A stretch of 64,000 bases of DNA from Candidatus Undinarchaeales archaeon (GTDB lineage: Archaea > SpSt-1190 > JASMDC01), in NCBI GenBank assembly GCA_030753015.1, contig JASMDC010000009.1, positions 1-64,000 on the forward strand, read 5' to 3'. Below, piece by piece: positions 1-7,735 of the stretch. How positions within the stretch are numbered: position 1 is the stretch's first letter; each line of letters opens with the position of its first letter. The translations under genes were made by a program, and so were the position numbers. The notes beneath the pieces were generated by a model, which did no database searches, was not told where the DNA came from, and saw only the letters and a list, made by a program, of their open reading frames with translations.

Positions 1-72
1 GGACCACCCGATGCGCCCGTGGAGCTGGAAACAGCGTCGAAGCGGGAAGCACCTCTACTTGGAGAGGGGTAG
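1..72 (+). CDS. tnpB: TnpB (IS605 OrfB-type) transposon nuclease, C-terminal end only
   Basis: Reading from base 1, the 23 codons to the TAG at 70-72 encode GPPDAPVELETASKREAPLL plus GEG. This nearly matches the C-terminus of the full TnpB encoded at 26270-27412 (PPDAPVELETASKREASLL). It is therefore the tail of a second TnpB copy whose body lies upstream of the window. The stop codon lies inside a conserved right-end hairpin ending in TAGTTCAC, as in the complete copy. Seen directly in the sequence; whether the rest of the gene is intact cannot be known here. Confidence 0.85.
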   Translation, partial: GPPDAPVELETASKREAPLLGEG

Positions 73-77
73 TTCAC
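42..77 (+). repeat. IS605-type right end (hairpin plus TAGTTCAC)
   Basis: GCGGGAAG, then CCTCT and AGAGG able to pair around a short loop, then GGGTAGTTCAC. The same arrangement is found at the 3' end of the complete tnpB (26265-26300, other strand) and alone at 4306-4338. In TnpB systems the right end also encodes the 3' part of the omega (guide) RNA, so this hairpin is probably its last stem. The 20 bases after 77 would be the guide; that is inference. Confidence 0.7.
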
Positions 78-110
78 CGGTATCGAGTGCGCAAGTGCCG
101 TCCGACGAAA

Positions 111-118
111 CCTTTATG
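111..118 (+). promoter_or_regulatory. TATA-like box for the secreted protein gene at 143
   Basis: CCTTTATG centred about 28 bp before the ATG at 143. This is the spacing expected for a leaderless archaeal transcript and supports that start over the upstream ATG at 11, which lies inside the tnpB tail. Confidence 0.55.
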
Positions 119-142
119 TGTCCTCAGTGTACAGTTATTACT

Positions 143-2569
143 ATGGGACTGCGCCGTCCAGTGGTGCTTGTCGCCCTCCTTCTCCTATTCGCCTCCGCGG
201 GCATCTATACGCCCATCACCATCCCGAAGTACACCAAGCCCCATACGGCCCCGATCCACCTGTGCGGCACCTCGTGCGGCACTACTGACTGGTTTGCGAG
301 CACTCCCTTCTATCGCGGCGCGGTCCCGTTCGTCATCGGCAAGGATAGTGACGGGTACGATATCGTGGCCGCTGGACATGATGCTGCAGATAAGGTGCGT
401 ATCCCGGGGGACGGTCAGACAATCCTAAAGAAAGCGCGGCGCATCCACTTCCTCCTTACGGGCGCTCATAGTGATTGCGAACAGAAGATGACGTTGAGGC
501 TACAGTACGAGGGAGGGACCAGCGCGGATGTCGAGCTCGAGGTCCCCGATAAGGGATTCGGGTGCGAGAACATCGCTATCTACTTCGGCCAGGCATTGGA
601 CTGGTTCATCTACGCCCGCTCCGTGCAGAATCCCGAGCCTGACAAGAATATCGTGGCGCTCGAGTTACTGAACGAGCTAGAGGGATTCGGTCCACAGATA
701 ATCCTCATCGCCATCACCTTCGAGTATGGAGAGGCGGACGATGATAAGGATAGCTGCGATGCCATGGTAGGTAAGGACCACTGGGCCGTGGGCGCTGGCG
801 AACGACAAGCGGCGTATATCTATCTCTACTATGGGAACTCGGGAGCAGAGAGTATTAGCAACCTCACCAAGGTTAGCGAGGGTGTCCTCGTCAATCCTGG
901 GTTCGAGACCACTGACGCGTGCCTGGAGGATGATCCCGAAGGCTGGATCCAGTATGCGGCGGGCGCATCTAACGACTGTTGGGAAGTGGAGACGTCCCGC
1001 GTTAAGAGTGGTTCGAAGGCTTTTGGCAACTCTTTTGGATGCGATGAGGTCTGTAATGACGATGAGGGCGCGGCCGGTGTCTGGCCCAATATCTATGTCC
1101 GTCAGGACATAGCCCTCCCCGCCAAGGGGCAGTACCGGGTGAAAGCGGGATACTGGTTCACAGGTGACACGTTCGATGGCTCGGCGTGTGCCAATTATGC
1201 CCTTGGGGAGGACGATTCCCGTCCCCATCTGTTCGCCCTGGACAGTGGTGGAGGCCAGCTCGACGAGCACAAGGGACCTTCCTTCTCGGACCTTGGGAAG
1301 GTGCTCACTATGGGCACCTGGGCCTACCAGGATATCGAGTGGACCACCCCGAAGAACACCAAGTCCGTGCGGCTCCAAGTGGACGCTCTCGACGGCAATG
1401 ATGCCTGCCAGTCCAGCGACACGTATAACGGGGGGAACGCAGGGGGTTACGTAGATGATGCCCTTGTTTTCGTACGAAAACTACCGGGTGAAGAACCTCT
1501 TGTCGTCCTCGGTGGTGCGGACGCCGCCGCATGGTGGCATGCTGACTGGGAACAGCGTCTCGCAATAGGGATAGTCTCTGACGAAGCCCTTGAGGATTCT
1601 CAGGTGAAGGTCATCCTCGATACCGCTGCCATTATCAAAGCTGATCTGATGAACGAGGACTGCTCCGATATCCGGTTCACAACGGATGACGGTACCTTGC
1701 TCCCCCATTGGATCGAGAAGGGGTGTAACTCCGTAAAGACCTTGGTGTGGGTGAGGGTCCCAACGGTCCCCGAGGCAGACTATATCGACGCCACCTGTTG
1801 CGGTGACGATGGCGGGGAGCACCGAGTGGCCCGACAATGTCAGTCGGGATGCGTGTCCGATCCCGATGAGATTGCCTGTTGCGACGATCCAAACGATTGC
1901 GTGTTCGACGAATGCGTACTCTACACTTCAGAAGGAAAGTGCAAGGCGGACGACTGCACCTGGAATTCGGGTCGCACACCTCCCTGCTACGGAAAATCCC
2001 GGTGCTACGGCATCGCTGACGAGCGGGACCTCATGGGTGATGGCACACGGGAATATTGCGAGTGGGGTGTCTGGAAGGAACGATTCGAGGTCATGTACGA
2101 AGCTGGTGTTATCAACGAGCCGCGTCACGTAGTCCAACACATCACTCGTGGGGGGGGGTCCATCTACCTCAAGGTGCGCAACCAGCTTGGATCTGGTAAG
2201 AAGATCACAAACATGAACTTCTCAGTGACGGGGATGCTCCAGGATATGAATCCCACGTTCTTCACAAGCGAAGGGGACCGCGTATGGAACGAGAGGACCA
2301 ACACCCTTCGTAAGTTCCCTGATCTAGCATCGATCACCGTCACCTTGCGATATGACATCCCGTCCTTCAATGATCTGCTCGTCAACCAGTTCAAAGGAGG
2401 GCTTGTCATCGTTGCAGACGACCTCCCGCCCGTGTACCTTCCCGTGACCATATACGTGAACTATACCAACGTGAGGATCGACGACCTCAATCGGAAGGAC
2501 ATCCATGCTCTCATGAGCTTCTCGATGGGTTCGATAAAGGTCTCCGGTGGCTACCGGACGGATGAATAA
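143..2569 (+). CDS. Secreted Cys-rich protein with DUF2341-like and CCGDD modules
   Basis: 808 residues from ATG 143; the open frame extends upstream to 11, but that part overlaps the tnpB tail and would bury the signal peptide. Residues 1-22 form a signal peptide (RR then a Leu/Val-rich core). About residues 225-235 read YIYLYYGN, the end signature of DUF2341 domains. A carbohydrate-binding-like stretch begins with NPGFE (about residue 253). A further DUF2341-like stretch (WWHADWEQRLAI to LVWVRVP, about 460-545) runs into a Cys-rich CCGDD module of the same kind found in the giant protein at 57433-64000. The C-terminal 170 residues look like an immunoglobulin-type fold. It is probably extracellular or wall-attached; no C-terminal anchor is seen. 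Function unknown. Confidence 0.8.
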   Translation: MGLRRPVVLVALLLLFASAGIYTPITIPKYTKPHTAPIHLCGTSCGTTDWFASTPFYRGAVPFVIGKDSDGYDIVAAGHDAADKVRIPGDGQTILKKARRIHFLLTGAHSDCEQKMTLRLQYEGGTSADVELEVPDKGFGCENIAIYFGQALDWFIYARSVQNPEPDKNIVALELLNELEGFGPQIILIAITFEYGEADDDKDSCDAMVGKDHWAVGAGERQAAYIYLYYGNSGAESISNLTKVSEGVLVNPGFETTDACLEDDPEGWIQYAAGASNDCWEVETSRVKSGSKAFGNSFGCDEVCNDDEGAAGVWPNIYVRQDIALPAKGQYRVKAGYWFTGDTFDGSACANYALGEDDSRPHLFALDSGGGQLDEHKGPSFSDLGKVLTMGTWAYQDIEWTTPKNTKSVRLQVDALDGNDACQSSDTYNGGNAGGYVDDALVFVRKLPGEEPLVVLGGADAAAWWHADWEQRLAIGIVSDEALEDSQVKVILDTAAIIKADLMNEDCSDIRFTTDDGTLLPHWIEKGCNSVKTLVWVRVPTVPEADYIDATCCGDDGGEHRVARQCQSGCVSDPDEIACCDDPNDCVFDECVLYTSEGKCKADDCTWNSGRTPPCYGKSRCYGIADERDLMGDGTREYCEWGVWKERFEVMYEAGVINEPRHVVQHITRGGGSIYLKVRNQLGSGKKITNMNFSVTGMLQDMNPTFFTSEGDRVWNERTNTLRKFPDLASITVTLRYDIPSFNDLLVNQFKGGLVIVADDLPPVYLPVTIYVNYTNVRIDDLNRKDIHALMSFSMGSIKVSGGYRTDE

Positions 2570-2640
2570 TAATCCTGCACACGCCGTTTGAGCGCGATAA
2601 CACTCTCACTATCCATAGGATGTATTCAGACTAAGGGAAG

Positions 2641-2665
2641 GGACGCCCGGAAGTCCCGGGCGTCC
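2641..2665. terminator. Hairpin between convergent genes
   Basis: A perfect 10-bp stem (GGACGCCCGG with CCGGGCGTCC) around a 5-base loop lies between the stop codons of the genes at 143-2569 and 2681-3136, which converge here. The sequence after it is T-rich on the plus strand. A bidirectional terminator or mRNA 3' end stabiliser is likely. Confidence 0.6.
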
Positions 2666-2680
2666 TGCTCTATCGACTCT

Positions 2681-3136
2681 CTACTTTTTGCCCTTCTTGG
2701 CGGGCTTCTTCTTGGGAGCTGCTTTCTTCTTAGGAGCTGCTTTCTTCTTAGGCTTCTCCTCTTCCTTTTCTTCTTCCTCTTCGGTCTCCTCTTCTTCCTC
2801 GGCCTCTTCCTTTTCTTCTTCTTCCTCTTCAGTCTCCTCTTCTTCCTCGGCCTCTTCCTTTTCTTCTTCTTCCTCTTCAGTCTCCTCTTCTTCCTCAGCC
2901 TCTTCCTTTTCTTCTTCTTCCTCTTCAGTCTTCTCTTCTTCCTCGGCCTCTTCCTCAAGCTCCTCTTCCTCGCGGAACAGCCTGATCACAACGTAGAACA
3001 GGAGGATGTAGCCGATGACGATCACTGGCTTATTGAGCTTGCTGATGCCGAACAGCACCGTAATAACGCCGAGTATGAACACGAGATAGACGAACGTCAT
3101 GCTCTGGACGAACCCCTGGTTATCATCATCTTCCAT
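2681..3136 (-). CDS. Membrane protein with Glu-rich repeats and Lys/Ala tail
   Basis: 151 residues. Two hydrophobic helices (about 11-30 and 36-52) are followed by about 75 residues of almost pure Glu with regular K, A and T, built from a 16-residue unit, and then by a strongly basic tail of KKKAAPKKKAAPKKK type like the tail of histone H1-type proteins. A TATA-like run (TTTTTAAAAC) lies at about 3171-3180. It is divergent from mevalonate kinase. The acidic block probably forms a long helix on the cytoplasmic side and the tail could bind nucleic acid; both are inference. Function unknown. Confidence 0.75.
   Translation of the reverse strand: MEDDDNQGFVQSMTFVYLVFILGVITVLFGISKLNKPVIVIGYILLFYVVIRLFREEEELEEEAEEEEKTEEEEEEKEEAEEEEETEEEEEEKEEAEEEEETEEEEEEKEEAEEEEETEEEEEKEEEKPKKKAAPKKKAAPKKKPAKKGKK
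2761..2949 (-). repeat. Tandem 48-bp repeat encoding Glu-rich units
   Basis: Four adjacent units start at 2761, 2806, 2854 and 2902. The first is 45 bp and the others 48 bp, with only a few base differences between copies (CAGTC/CGGTC, CTCGG/CTCAG). Each encodes 16 residues. Near-identity at DNA level suggests recent expansion by slippage or recombination. Confidence 0.85.
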
Positions 3137-3226
3137 TCGTAAGCACCGTAGCAGACTGTAGCCGGTATGGTTTTAAAAATTGTTCCCACAGCGCCGCTGC
3201 TCGGATCCCCGCAACCGCCCGACAGA

Positions 3227-3234
3227 TTTAAAAC
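3227..3234 (+). promoter_or_regulatory. TATA box of mevalonate kinase gene
   Basis: TTTAAAAC centred 27 bp before the ATG at 3257. It places transcription start at or next to that ATG, so the longer frame opening at 3167 is not used. Confidence 0.65.
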
Positions 3235-3256
3235 GTCTATTAAGGTACCCGCGCCC

Positions 3257-4279
3257 ATGGTCACCGTCTCAGTCCCGGGAAAGGTATACCTCATCGGCGA
3301 GCATGCCGTCGTGTACGGCAAGCCAGCAATAATCGCCGCCGTTGGCCGACGTGTCACCGTCAACGCCGAGCCCGCTGACCGTGTGCAGATCATCGACAAC
3401 CAGATGGGTTCTGAGATGGACTGGTCCGTGGACGAGTGCCTTATCGCAGGCCGTCGAGCGAACGAACTGTGGAAGGCAGGCAATGCTGCAGGTGACTTCA
3501 CCGAGCTCTTCCAGTTCACCAAGGGTGACGCCTTCAAGCGCGCGGCCATCGGTACCTTCATGAACGAGTTCGGAGTGAGTTCGGGCTGTGCGCTAACCAT
3601 CGAGTCTTCCATCCCCCTGGGCTCCGGGCTCGGGTCCTCGTCAGCGCTCTCCGTAGCCCTCGCAGCAGTCGTCGCCGAGCTCAACGGACTGTCCGTACCC
3701 CGCGAAGAGGTCAACCGGCTCGCCTACCTGGCGGAGCGGTACAAGCATGGCCGCCCCTCGGGGGGGGACAACACGGCCTGTTGCTACGGTGGCCTGGTGT
3801 GGTTCCGGAAGGACACACCCGAGAACGTAATCCGCTCGCTCAAGGAGGAGGTGCCCTACAGTCTGGAGGATTTCGTGCTCGTGTACATCAAGGAGCCCGA
3901 ACGGACCACTGGGGAGCTGGTATCACACGTGCGCAGCCTGGACCCGGCCGTGCGCGATCCTTTAGTGGACGACATAAGCGAGGCCACCCACATGATGCGC
4001 ACAGCCCTCAAAGGGCGTGACGTTGGCTCCGTTGCGGGACTCATCGACCGTGCATGGGACGACCTGGCCGGACTGGGACTAAGTGTGCCCGAGGCAGACG
4101 AGCTCGTTGCCCGCATCCGTGCTGCTGGCGGGGCCGCCAAGCTCTGTGGCGCCTGTGGCGGTGGTATCATGCTGGTCCACTCGACCGACCGGGCGCGGCT
4201 CGACCAGGTCATCAAGGACGCAGGATACGAGCCCTGGGAGACCGAGCTGGGTGTCGAGGGGCTCAGGGTCGAGCACTGA
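3257..4279 (+). CDS. mvk: Mevalonate kinase
   Basis: 340 residues, GHMP kinase family; makes mevalonate 5-phosphate from mevalonate and ATP, the entry step of the pathway encoded in this block. Motif 1 is the N-terminal VPGKVYLIGEHAVVYGKPA (residues 5-23), which contains the mevalonate kinase GEHAVVYG signature. Motif 2 is the glycine-rich ATP loop PLGSGLGSSSA (about 119-129). Motif 3 is KLCGACGGG (about 295-303). The length fits archaeal enzymes. The start at ATG 3257 is chosen because a TATA box sits 27 bp upstream and the family begins just here. The ubiX operon follows after 108 bp on the same strand. Confidence 0.95.
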   Translation: MVTVSVPGKVYLIGEHAVVYGKPAIIAAVGRRVTVNAEPADRVQIIDNQMGSEMDWSVDECLIAGRRANELWKAGNAAGDFTELFQFTKGDAFKRAAIGTFMNEFGVSSGCALTIESSIPLGSGLGSSSALSVALAAVVAELNGLSVPREEVNRLAYLAERYKHGRPSGGDNTACCYGGLVWFRKDTPENVIRSLKEEVPYSLEDFVLVYIKEPERTTGELVSHVRSLDPAVRDPLVDDISEATHMMRTALKGRDVGSVAGLIDRAWDDLAGLGLSVPEADELVARIRAAGGAAKLCGACGGGIMLVHSTDRARLDQVIKDAGYEPWETELGVEGLRVEH

Positions 4280-4305
4280 GGATCGGGACTGCGGACCACA
4301 ACCCT

Positions 4306-4338
4306 GTGAACTACCCCTCTCGGAAGGGGACTTCCCGC
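4306..4338 (-). repeat. Solo IS605-type right end in the mvk-ubiX gap
   Basis: On the minus strand this reads GCGGGAAG, a CCCC/GGGG hairpin, then AGAGGGGTAGTTCAC. The outer motifs are identical to the right ends at 42-77 and at 26265-26300, but no tnpB sequence is attached. The middle differs in sequence and is 3 bases shorter, while a C-rich/G-rich stem is kept. It is either the relic of an excised or decayed element or a stand-alone guide-RNA-like element. It lies just upstream of the ubiX promoter. Confidence 0.65.
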
Positions 4339-4350
4339 CGAAATAATAAA

Positions 4351-4364
4351 GAGTTAAAGAACTC
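4351..4364 (+). promoter_or_regulatory. TATA-like box and small palindrome before ubiX operon
   Basis: GAGTTAAAGAACTC contains TTAAAGA about 32 bp before the ubiX ATG (4388) and is itself an inverted repeat (GAGTT/AACTC). A second A/T-rich candidate, AATAATAAAG, lies at 4342-4351. One of them is likely the core promoter for the five-gene operon. Confidence 0.45.
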
Positions 4365-4387
4365 ACCGTCGTACGGAGCGTGTAGCC

Positions 4388-4939
4388 ATGAGGATCGTCG
4401 TGTGCATCACCGGGGCCTCCGGGGCCGTTCTGGGCGTCCGACTCCTTGAGGAACTGCGCGCTCGTGGCGTTGAGACACATGCGGTCGTTTCCGCTGCCGG
4501 GAACAGCATCCTTGCCCACGAGCTGCCTGACGTTACTGTAGAGGCCGACCACGTCCATGATCCCAACGACCTGGCGGCCCCTATCGCGTCTAGCACGTAT
4601 CCCATCGATGCCGTCGTGGTTGCACCATGCTCTGCAAAGACGCTGTCGGCTGTGGCCAACGACTACGAGCACAACCTGGTGGTCCGAGCTGTGTCCTGCT
4701 GCCTCAAGCAGGAGCGGCCTGTCATTCTCTTGCCCCGGGAGACGCCGTACACCCTGGCCTATATCGAGAACCTGCGCAATGCCAAGCTCAACGGGTGCAC
4801 GATCCTGCCCCCGAACGTTGCCTACTACACACGACCAGGGACGGTGGACGATGTCACAGACTTCTTCATCGGCCGGGTTCTAGACCTCCTCGGGCTCGAG
4901 CACACGCTCTACAAACCATGGGAAGGGATGACATCATGA
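4388..4939 (+). CDS. ubiX: Flavin prenyltransferase UbiX
   Basis: 183 residues, the normal length of UbiX/Pad1. The family makes prenylated FMN from FMNH2 and dimethylallyl phosphate; this is the cofactor of UbiD-type decarboxylases. Visible family motifs are the N-terminal flavin loop CITGASGAVLGVRLLEEL (residues 6-23), the SSTYPIDAVVVAPCSAKTLS segment (about 68-87) and the RETPYT loop (about 121-126). Its stop overlaps the start of the UbiD gene by 4 bases (ATGA), so the two are translationally coupled. It almost certainly supplies the cofactor for the decarboxylase next door, in an otherwise purely isoprenoid operon. Confidence 0.93.
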   Translation: MRIVVCITGASGAVLGVRLLEELRARGVETHAVVSAAGNSILAHELPDVTVEADHVHDPNDLAAPIASSTYPIDAVVVAPCSAKTLSAVANDYEHNLVVRAVSCCLKQERPVILLPRETPYTLAYIENLRNAKLNGCTILPPNVAYYTRPGTVDDVTDFFIGRVLDLLGLEHTLYKPWEGMTS

Positions 4940-6243
4940 GGCTGCGAAGGTTCCTGGACAAGCTCGAGGAAGAAGGCAAGCTCACACGCATCTCGCGTGA
5001 GGTGTCCCATGAGTACGAGGTCGCCAACGTGCTTCACGCCAATGGCGAACGACCGACGCTCTTTGAACGTGTTAGCGGATTCGATATGCCCGTGTTCGGC
5101 GGTATCGTATCCTCGCGCGAGCTCGTGGCGGAGGGCCTGGGCACGACCCGGGAGGACATCCTGCCCCGGCTCGTGTCGGCGTTGCGCGATCCGCGCCCCC
5201 CGTCAACCGTGAATGACGCTCCCTGCCAGGAGGTGGTCGTCAAGGAGCCGGACCTCGATACGTTACCCATCCTCCTTCACCTGCCAGGAGACGGTGGACG
5301 GTACACGACCACCTCTATCTGCATCATCAAGGATCCCGATACCGGGAGGAACGCTAGCTATCATCGACTCATGCAGCGGGACCGGGACCGCTTCACCGCC
5401 CGCCTCATCCCCCAGCGCCAGACGCGCACAACCTGGGAGAAGGCAACGGATGACATCGAGGTCGCCGTGTGCCTTGGCAGTTCCACGGCGATGCTCGTCG
5501 CCGCATCCCTGGGACCGCCCTCGGGAGTTGATGAGCTCTCGGTGGCCAACGCCCTGGAGGAGACGCCGGTCGTGAAGTGCGTTACCAAGGACCTGGATGT
5601 GCCCGCGCACACGGAGATAGTGCTGGAGGGGCGCATCACGCATGACAGGGACGATGAGGGCCCTTTCGTAGACCTCACCGAGACCCGGGACATCCAGCGA
5701 CAGGAACCGGTGCTTGTGGTGGACTGCATCACCCATCGAAGGGATCCCCTCTACCAGTGCCTCCTTCCCGGCAGACTTGAGCACAAAACCCTCATGGGCA
5801 TGCCCAAGGAGCCGACCATCTACGAGTCCGTGTCAAAGGTGACCGACTGCAGGAACGTCTTCGTCACTCCTGGTGGCGGTTCATGGCTCCACGGCGTAGT
5901 GCAGGTCAGCAAGAGGCGCCCGGACGACGGAGTTAAGGCCATCCACGCAGCCTTCGAGGGCCACCGCTCCATGAAGCACGTGCTCGTGGTGGACGCTGAC
6001 GTGGACATCTACGATCCAGATGCCCTTGAGTGGGCCCTGGCCACGCGGTTCCAGGCCCACCGTGATGCGGTCATCCTTCCTGACCAGCCCTCGAGCTCCC
6101 TGGACCCCAGCGCCGAGCACCAGCCTGGGGAGAAGGCGAGGACGACCAAGGTCGGGCTGGACGCCACGATCCCCGAGGGCGTGGACCCGGCCCACTACGA
6201 GCGGGTGCGGTACAAAGACATAGACCTGGCGGACTACCGATGA
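4936..6243 (+). CDS. UbiD-family anhydromevalonate phosphate decarboxylase
   Basis: 435 residues, full-length UbiD fold starting MRLRRFLDKLEEEGKL. In the archaeal mevalonate route this family decarboxylates trans-anhydromevalonate 5-phosphate to isopentenyl phosphate using prenylated FMN. The assignment rests on family plus context: it sits between ubiX and the two aconitase-X subunits that make its substrate, with mevalonate kinase and IPK close by. Visible features are the central TTTSICIIKDP, the ASLGPPSGVDE segment and EGPFVDLTE, which corresponds to the family's EGPFGEFTG active-site strand. The second acidic residue is Asp here rather than Glu. ATG 4936 overlaps the ubiX stop. Other UbiD substrates are possible but less likely. 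Confidence 0.88.
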   Translation: MRLRRFLDKLEEEGKLTRISREVSHEYEVANVLHANGERPTLFERVSGFDMPVFGGIVSSRELVAEGLGTTREDILPRLVSALRDPRPPSTVNDAPCQEVVVKEPDLDTLPILLHLPGDGGRYTTTSICIIKDPDTGRNASYHRLMQRDRDRFTARLIPQRQTRTTWEKATDDIEVAVCLGSSTAMLVAASLGPPSGVDELSVANALEETPVVKCVTKDLDVPAHTEIVLEGRITHDRDDEGPFVDLTETRDIQRQEPVLVVDCITHRRDPLYQCLLPGRLEHKTLMGMPKEPTIYESVSKVTDCRNVFVTPGGGSWLHGVVQVSKRRPDDGVKAIHAAFEGHRSMKHVLVVDADVDIYDPDALEWALATRFQAHRDAVILPDQPSSSLDPSAEHQPGEKARTTKVGLDATIPEGVDPAHYERVRYKDIDLADYR

Positions 6244-6533
6244 CCCTCACCTGGATCGAGAAGCGAGAGATGGGCGACGACCTTCTGCTCCTGCTCGGGG
6301 GCGGTGCGACCCACATAGGGTGCGTGGCCGTGTGCGAGCCGGGCGAGGAGCCACGGACCATCTCTCTCGTGGGCCATAAGGAGGATGTGGTCGCCGCGCC
6401 TCTGGCACAGGCCGTCGCGTCGCGCACGGGACGCCGGGTGGCGGTCGTGGCGGGCATCCACTACGACGAGATAACCACTGAGCAGATCCAGCAGGTCATC
6501 GACGAGTGCAAAGAGTACGAGGTGGGCGCATGA
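6240..6533 (+). CDS. Small LpdD-like protein, possible prenyl-FMN/UbiD helper
   Basis: 97 residues, ATGA-overlapped with both neighbours (UbiD gene before, aconitase-X large subunit after), so tightly coupled in translation. It reads like a small alpha/beta domain: strand LLLLLGGGATHIGCVAV, then RTISLVGHKEDVVAAPLAQA, then VAVVAGIHYDEIT. This pattern resembles the small LpdD-type proteins (proteasome-assembly-chaperone-like fold) found beside UbiD enzymes and proposed to help with prenylated flavin. I infer a role in cofactor delivery to, or maturation of, the UbiD partner. Family recognition is from memory of the motif pattern and needs a profile search. Confidence 0.65.
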   Translation: MTLTWIEKREMGDDLLLLLGGGATHIGCVAVCEPGEEPRTISLVGHKEDVVAAPLAQAVASRTGRRVAVVAGIHYDEITTEQIQQVIDECKEYEVGA

Positions 6534-7735
6534 AGCTGACAGACGAGGAGCAGGAGATGCTCGACGGCGAGCAGGGCCCCGGAGTACAGAAGGCAATAGA
6601 GATCGTTGTGGCCCTTGGGACCATCTACGGAGCGGAGCAGCTGGTTCCTGTGTCCAGCGTCCAAGTGTCCGGGGTCTCTTACAAGAACCTCGGCGAGGCG
6701 GGGATCGAGTTCCTCACGGAGTGGGCGGATGCCGGTGCTCGTGTACGGGTGCCCACCACGCTAAACCCCGCGGGCATGGACCTTTTGCGATGGGAGGAGA
6801 TCGGCTTCCCTGAGGACTTCGCACGACGCCAGCAAGAGGTCATCGCGGCCTTCGTCCGCATGGCCATCGAGCCCACCTGTACGTGCACTCCCTACTTGAC
6901 CGGAAATCTCCCCGCGTTCGGTGACCACATAGCCTGGGGGGAGAGCTCGGCCGTGTCTTACGCCAACTCGGTCATCGGTGCCCGGACGAACCGCGAGGGT
7001 GGTCCCTCGGCACTGGCCGCTGCCATATCCGGTAGGACGGCCGTCTTCGGGCTCCACCTGGACAGGAACAGGATGGCCACGCACCGCATCGACGTAGCCT
7101 GTCCCGTTGAGAGCGTGGCCGACTTCGGGGCGCTGGGGTGCATGGTGGGCCGCATTGTCAAGAACCGTGTGCCGTACTTCGTGGGGATTCAATCCAAGGG
7201 AATGGAGGTGCTCAAGGCACTGGGGGCCGCCATGGCAGCCACCGGTGCAGTGGGGCTCTACCACATCGAGGACGTCACTCCAGAGGCCCGCCTCGGCGAC
7301 ATGCAGGGTGACAAAATCGAAGCAGTGACAATCGAGTCACTTGACGAGGGCTATGAAGGCCTGAACGGCGATGACAATACCGTGGACTTCGTGAGCGTCG
7401 GCTGCCCTCATGCTTCGCTTGCAGAAGTGCAAAAGGTGGTCGACCTCATCGGCGAACGCGAGCTCACAGCGACCTTATGGGTAACTACATCGCGCCAGGT
7501 ACGTGCCGAGGCCGAGCGCTTGGGGCTCGTTGCTCGCATCGAGGCCACCGGAGGTCATGTGGTCAGCGACACCTGCCTTGTGGTCGCTCCGGTCGAGCAC
7601 TTCGGCTTCAAGACCCTGGCCACGAACTCTGGGAAGGGGGCCACCTATGCGCCGGGCCACTGTGGGCTCAACGTCCGCTATGGTTCTCTAGAACAGTGCA
7701 TCGAGGCAGCGGTCAACGGGAGGTGGGACGCGTGA
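6530..7735 (+). CDS. Mevalonate 5-phosphate dehydratase, large subunit (aconitase X)
   Basis: 401 residues, AcnX catalytic domain. With the small subunit it dehydrates mevalonate 5-phosphate to trans-anhydromevalonate 5-phosphate using an iron-sulfur cluster. Visible family traits are the start KLTDEEQEMLDGEQGPGVQKA, the EPTCTCTPYL cysteine pair (about 117-126) thought to bind the cluster, GESSAVSYANSVIGARTNREGG (about 138-159), and later conserved cysteines in SVGCPH and SDTCLVVAPV. ATG 6530 is chosen because it overlaps the preceding stop as ATGA; the frame extends upstream only into the previous gene. The small subunit follows with a GTGA overlap. Confidence 0.93.
   Translation: MKLTDEEQEMLDGEQGPGVQKAIEIVVALGTIYGAEQLVPVSSVQVSGVSYKNLGEAGIEFLTEWADAGARVRVPTTLNPAGMDLLRWEEIGFPEDFARRQQEVIAAFVRMAIEPTCTCTPYLTGNLPAFGDHIAWGESSAVSYANSVIGARTNREGGPSALAAAISGRTAVFGLHLDRNRMATHRIDVACPVESVADFGALGCMVGRIVKNRVPYFVGIQSKGMEVLKALGAAMAATGAVGLYHIEDVTPEARLGDMQGDKIEAVTIESLDEGYEGLNGDDNTVDFVSVGCPHASLAEVQKVVDLIGERELTATLWVTTSRQVRAEAERLGLVARIEATGGHVVSDTCLVVAPVEHFGFKTLATNSGKGATYAPGHCGLNVRYGSLEQCIEAAVNGRWDA

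Noticed and set aside
677..1378. Minus-strand 233-residue ORF inside the first secreted protein gene
   Set aside because: No promoter, no recognised domain; frame left open by high GC third positions of the real gene.
2761..2949. Regular repeats that might suggest a CRISPR array
   Set aside because: Repeats are directly adjacent without spacers and keep a 16-codon frame inside a gene.
2588..3142. Plus-strand ORF of 184 residues rich in Phe and Leu
   Set aside because: It is the reverse complement of the GAG/AAG-rich repeats of the minus-strand Glu-rich gene; composition is forced by the opposite strand.
4627..4935. Upstream extension of the UbiD frame (103 extra codons)
   Set aside because: It lies within ubiX in another frame; ATG 4936 overlaps the ubiX stop and matches the family N-terminus.
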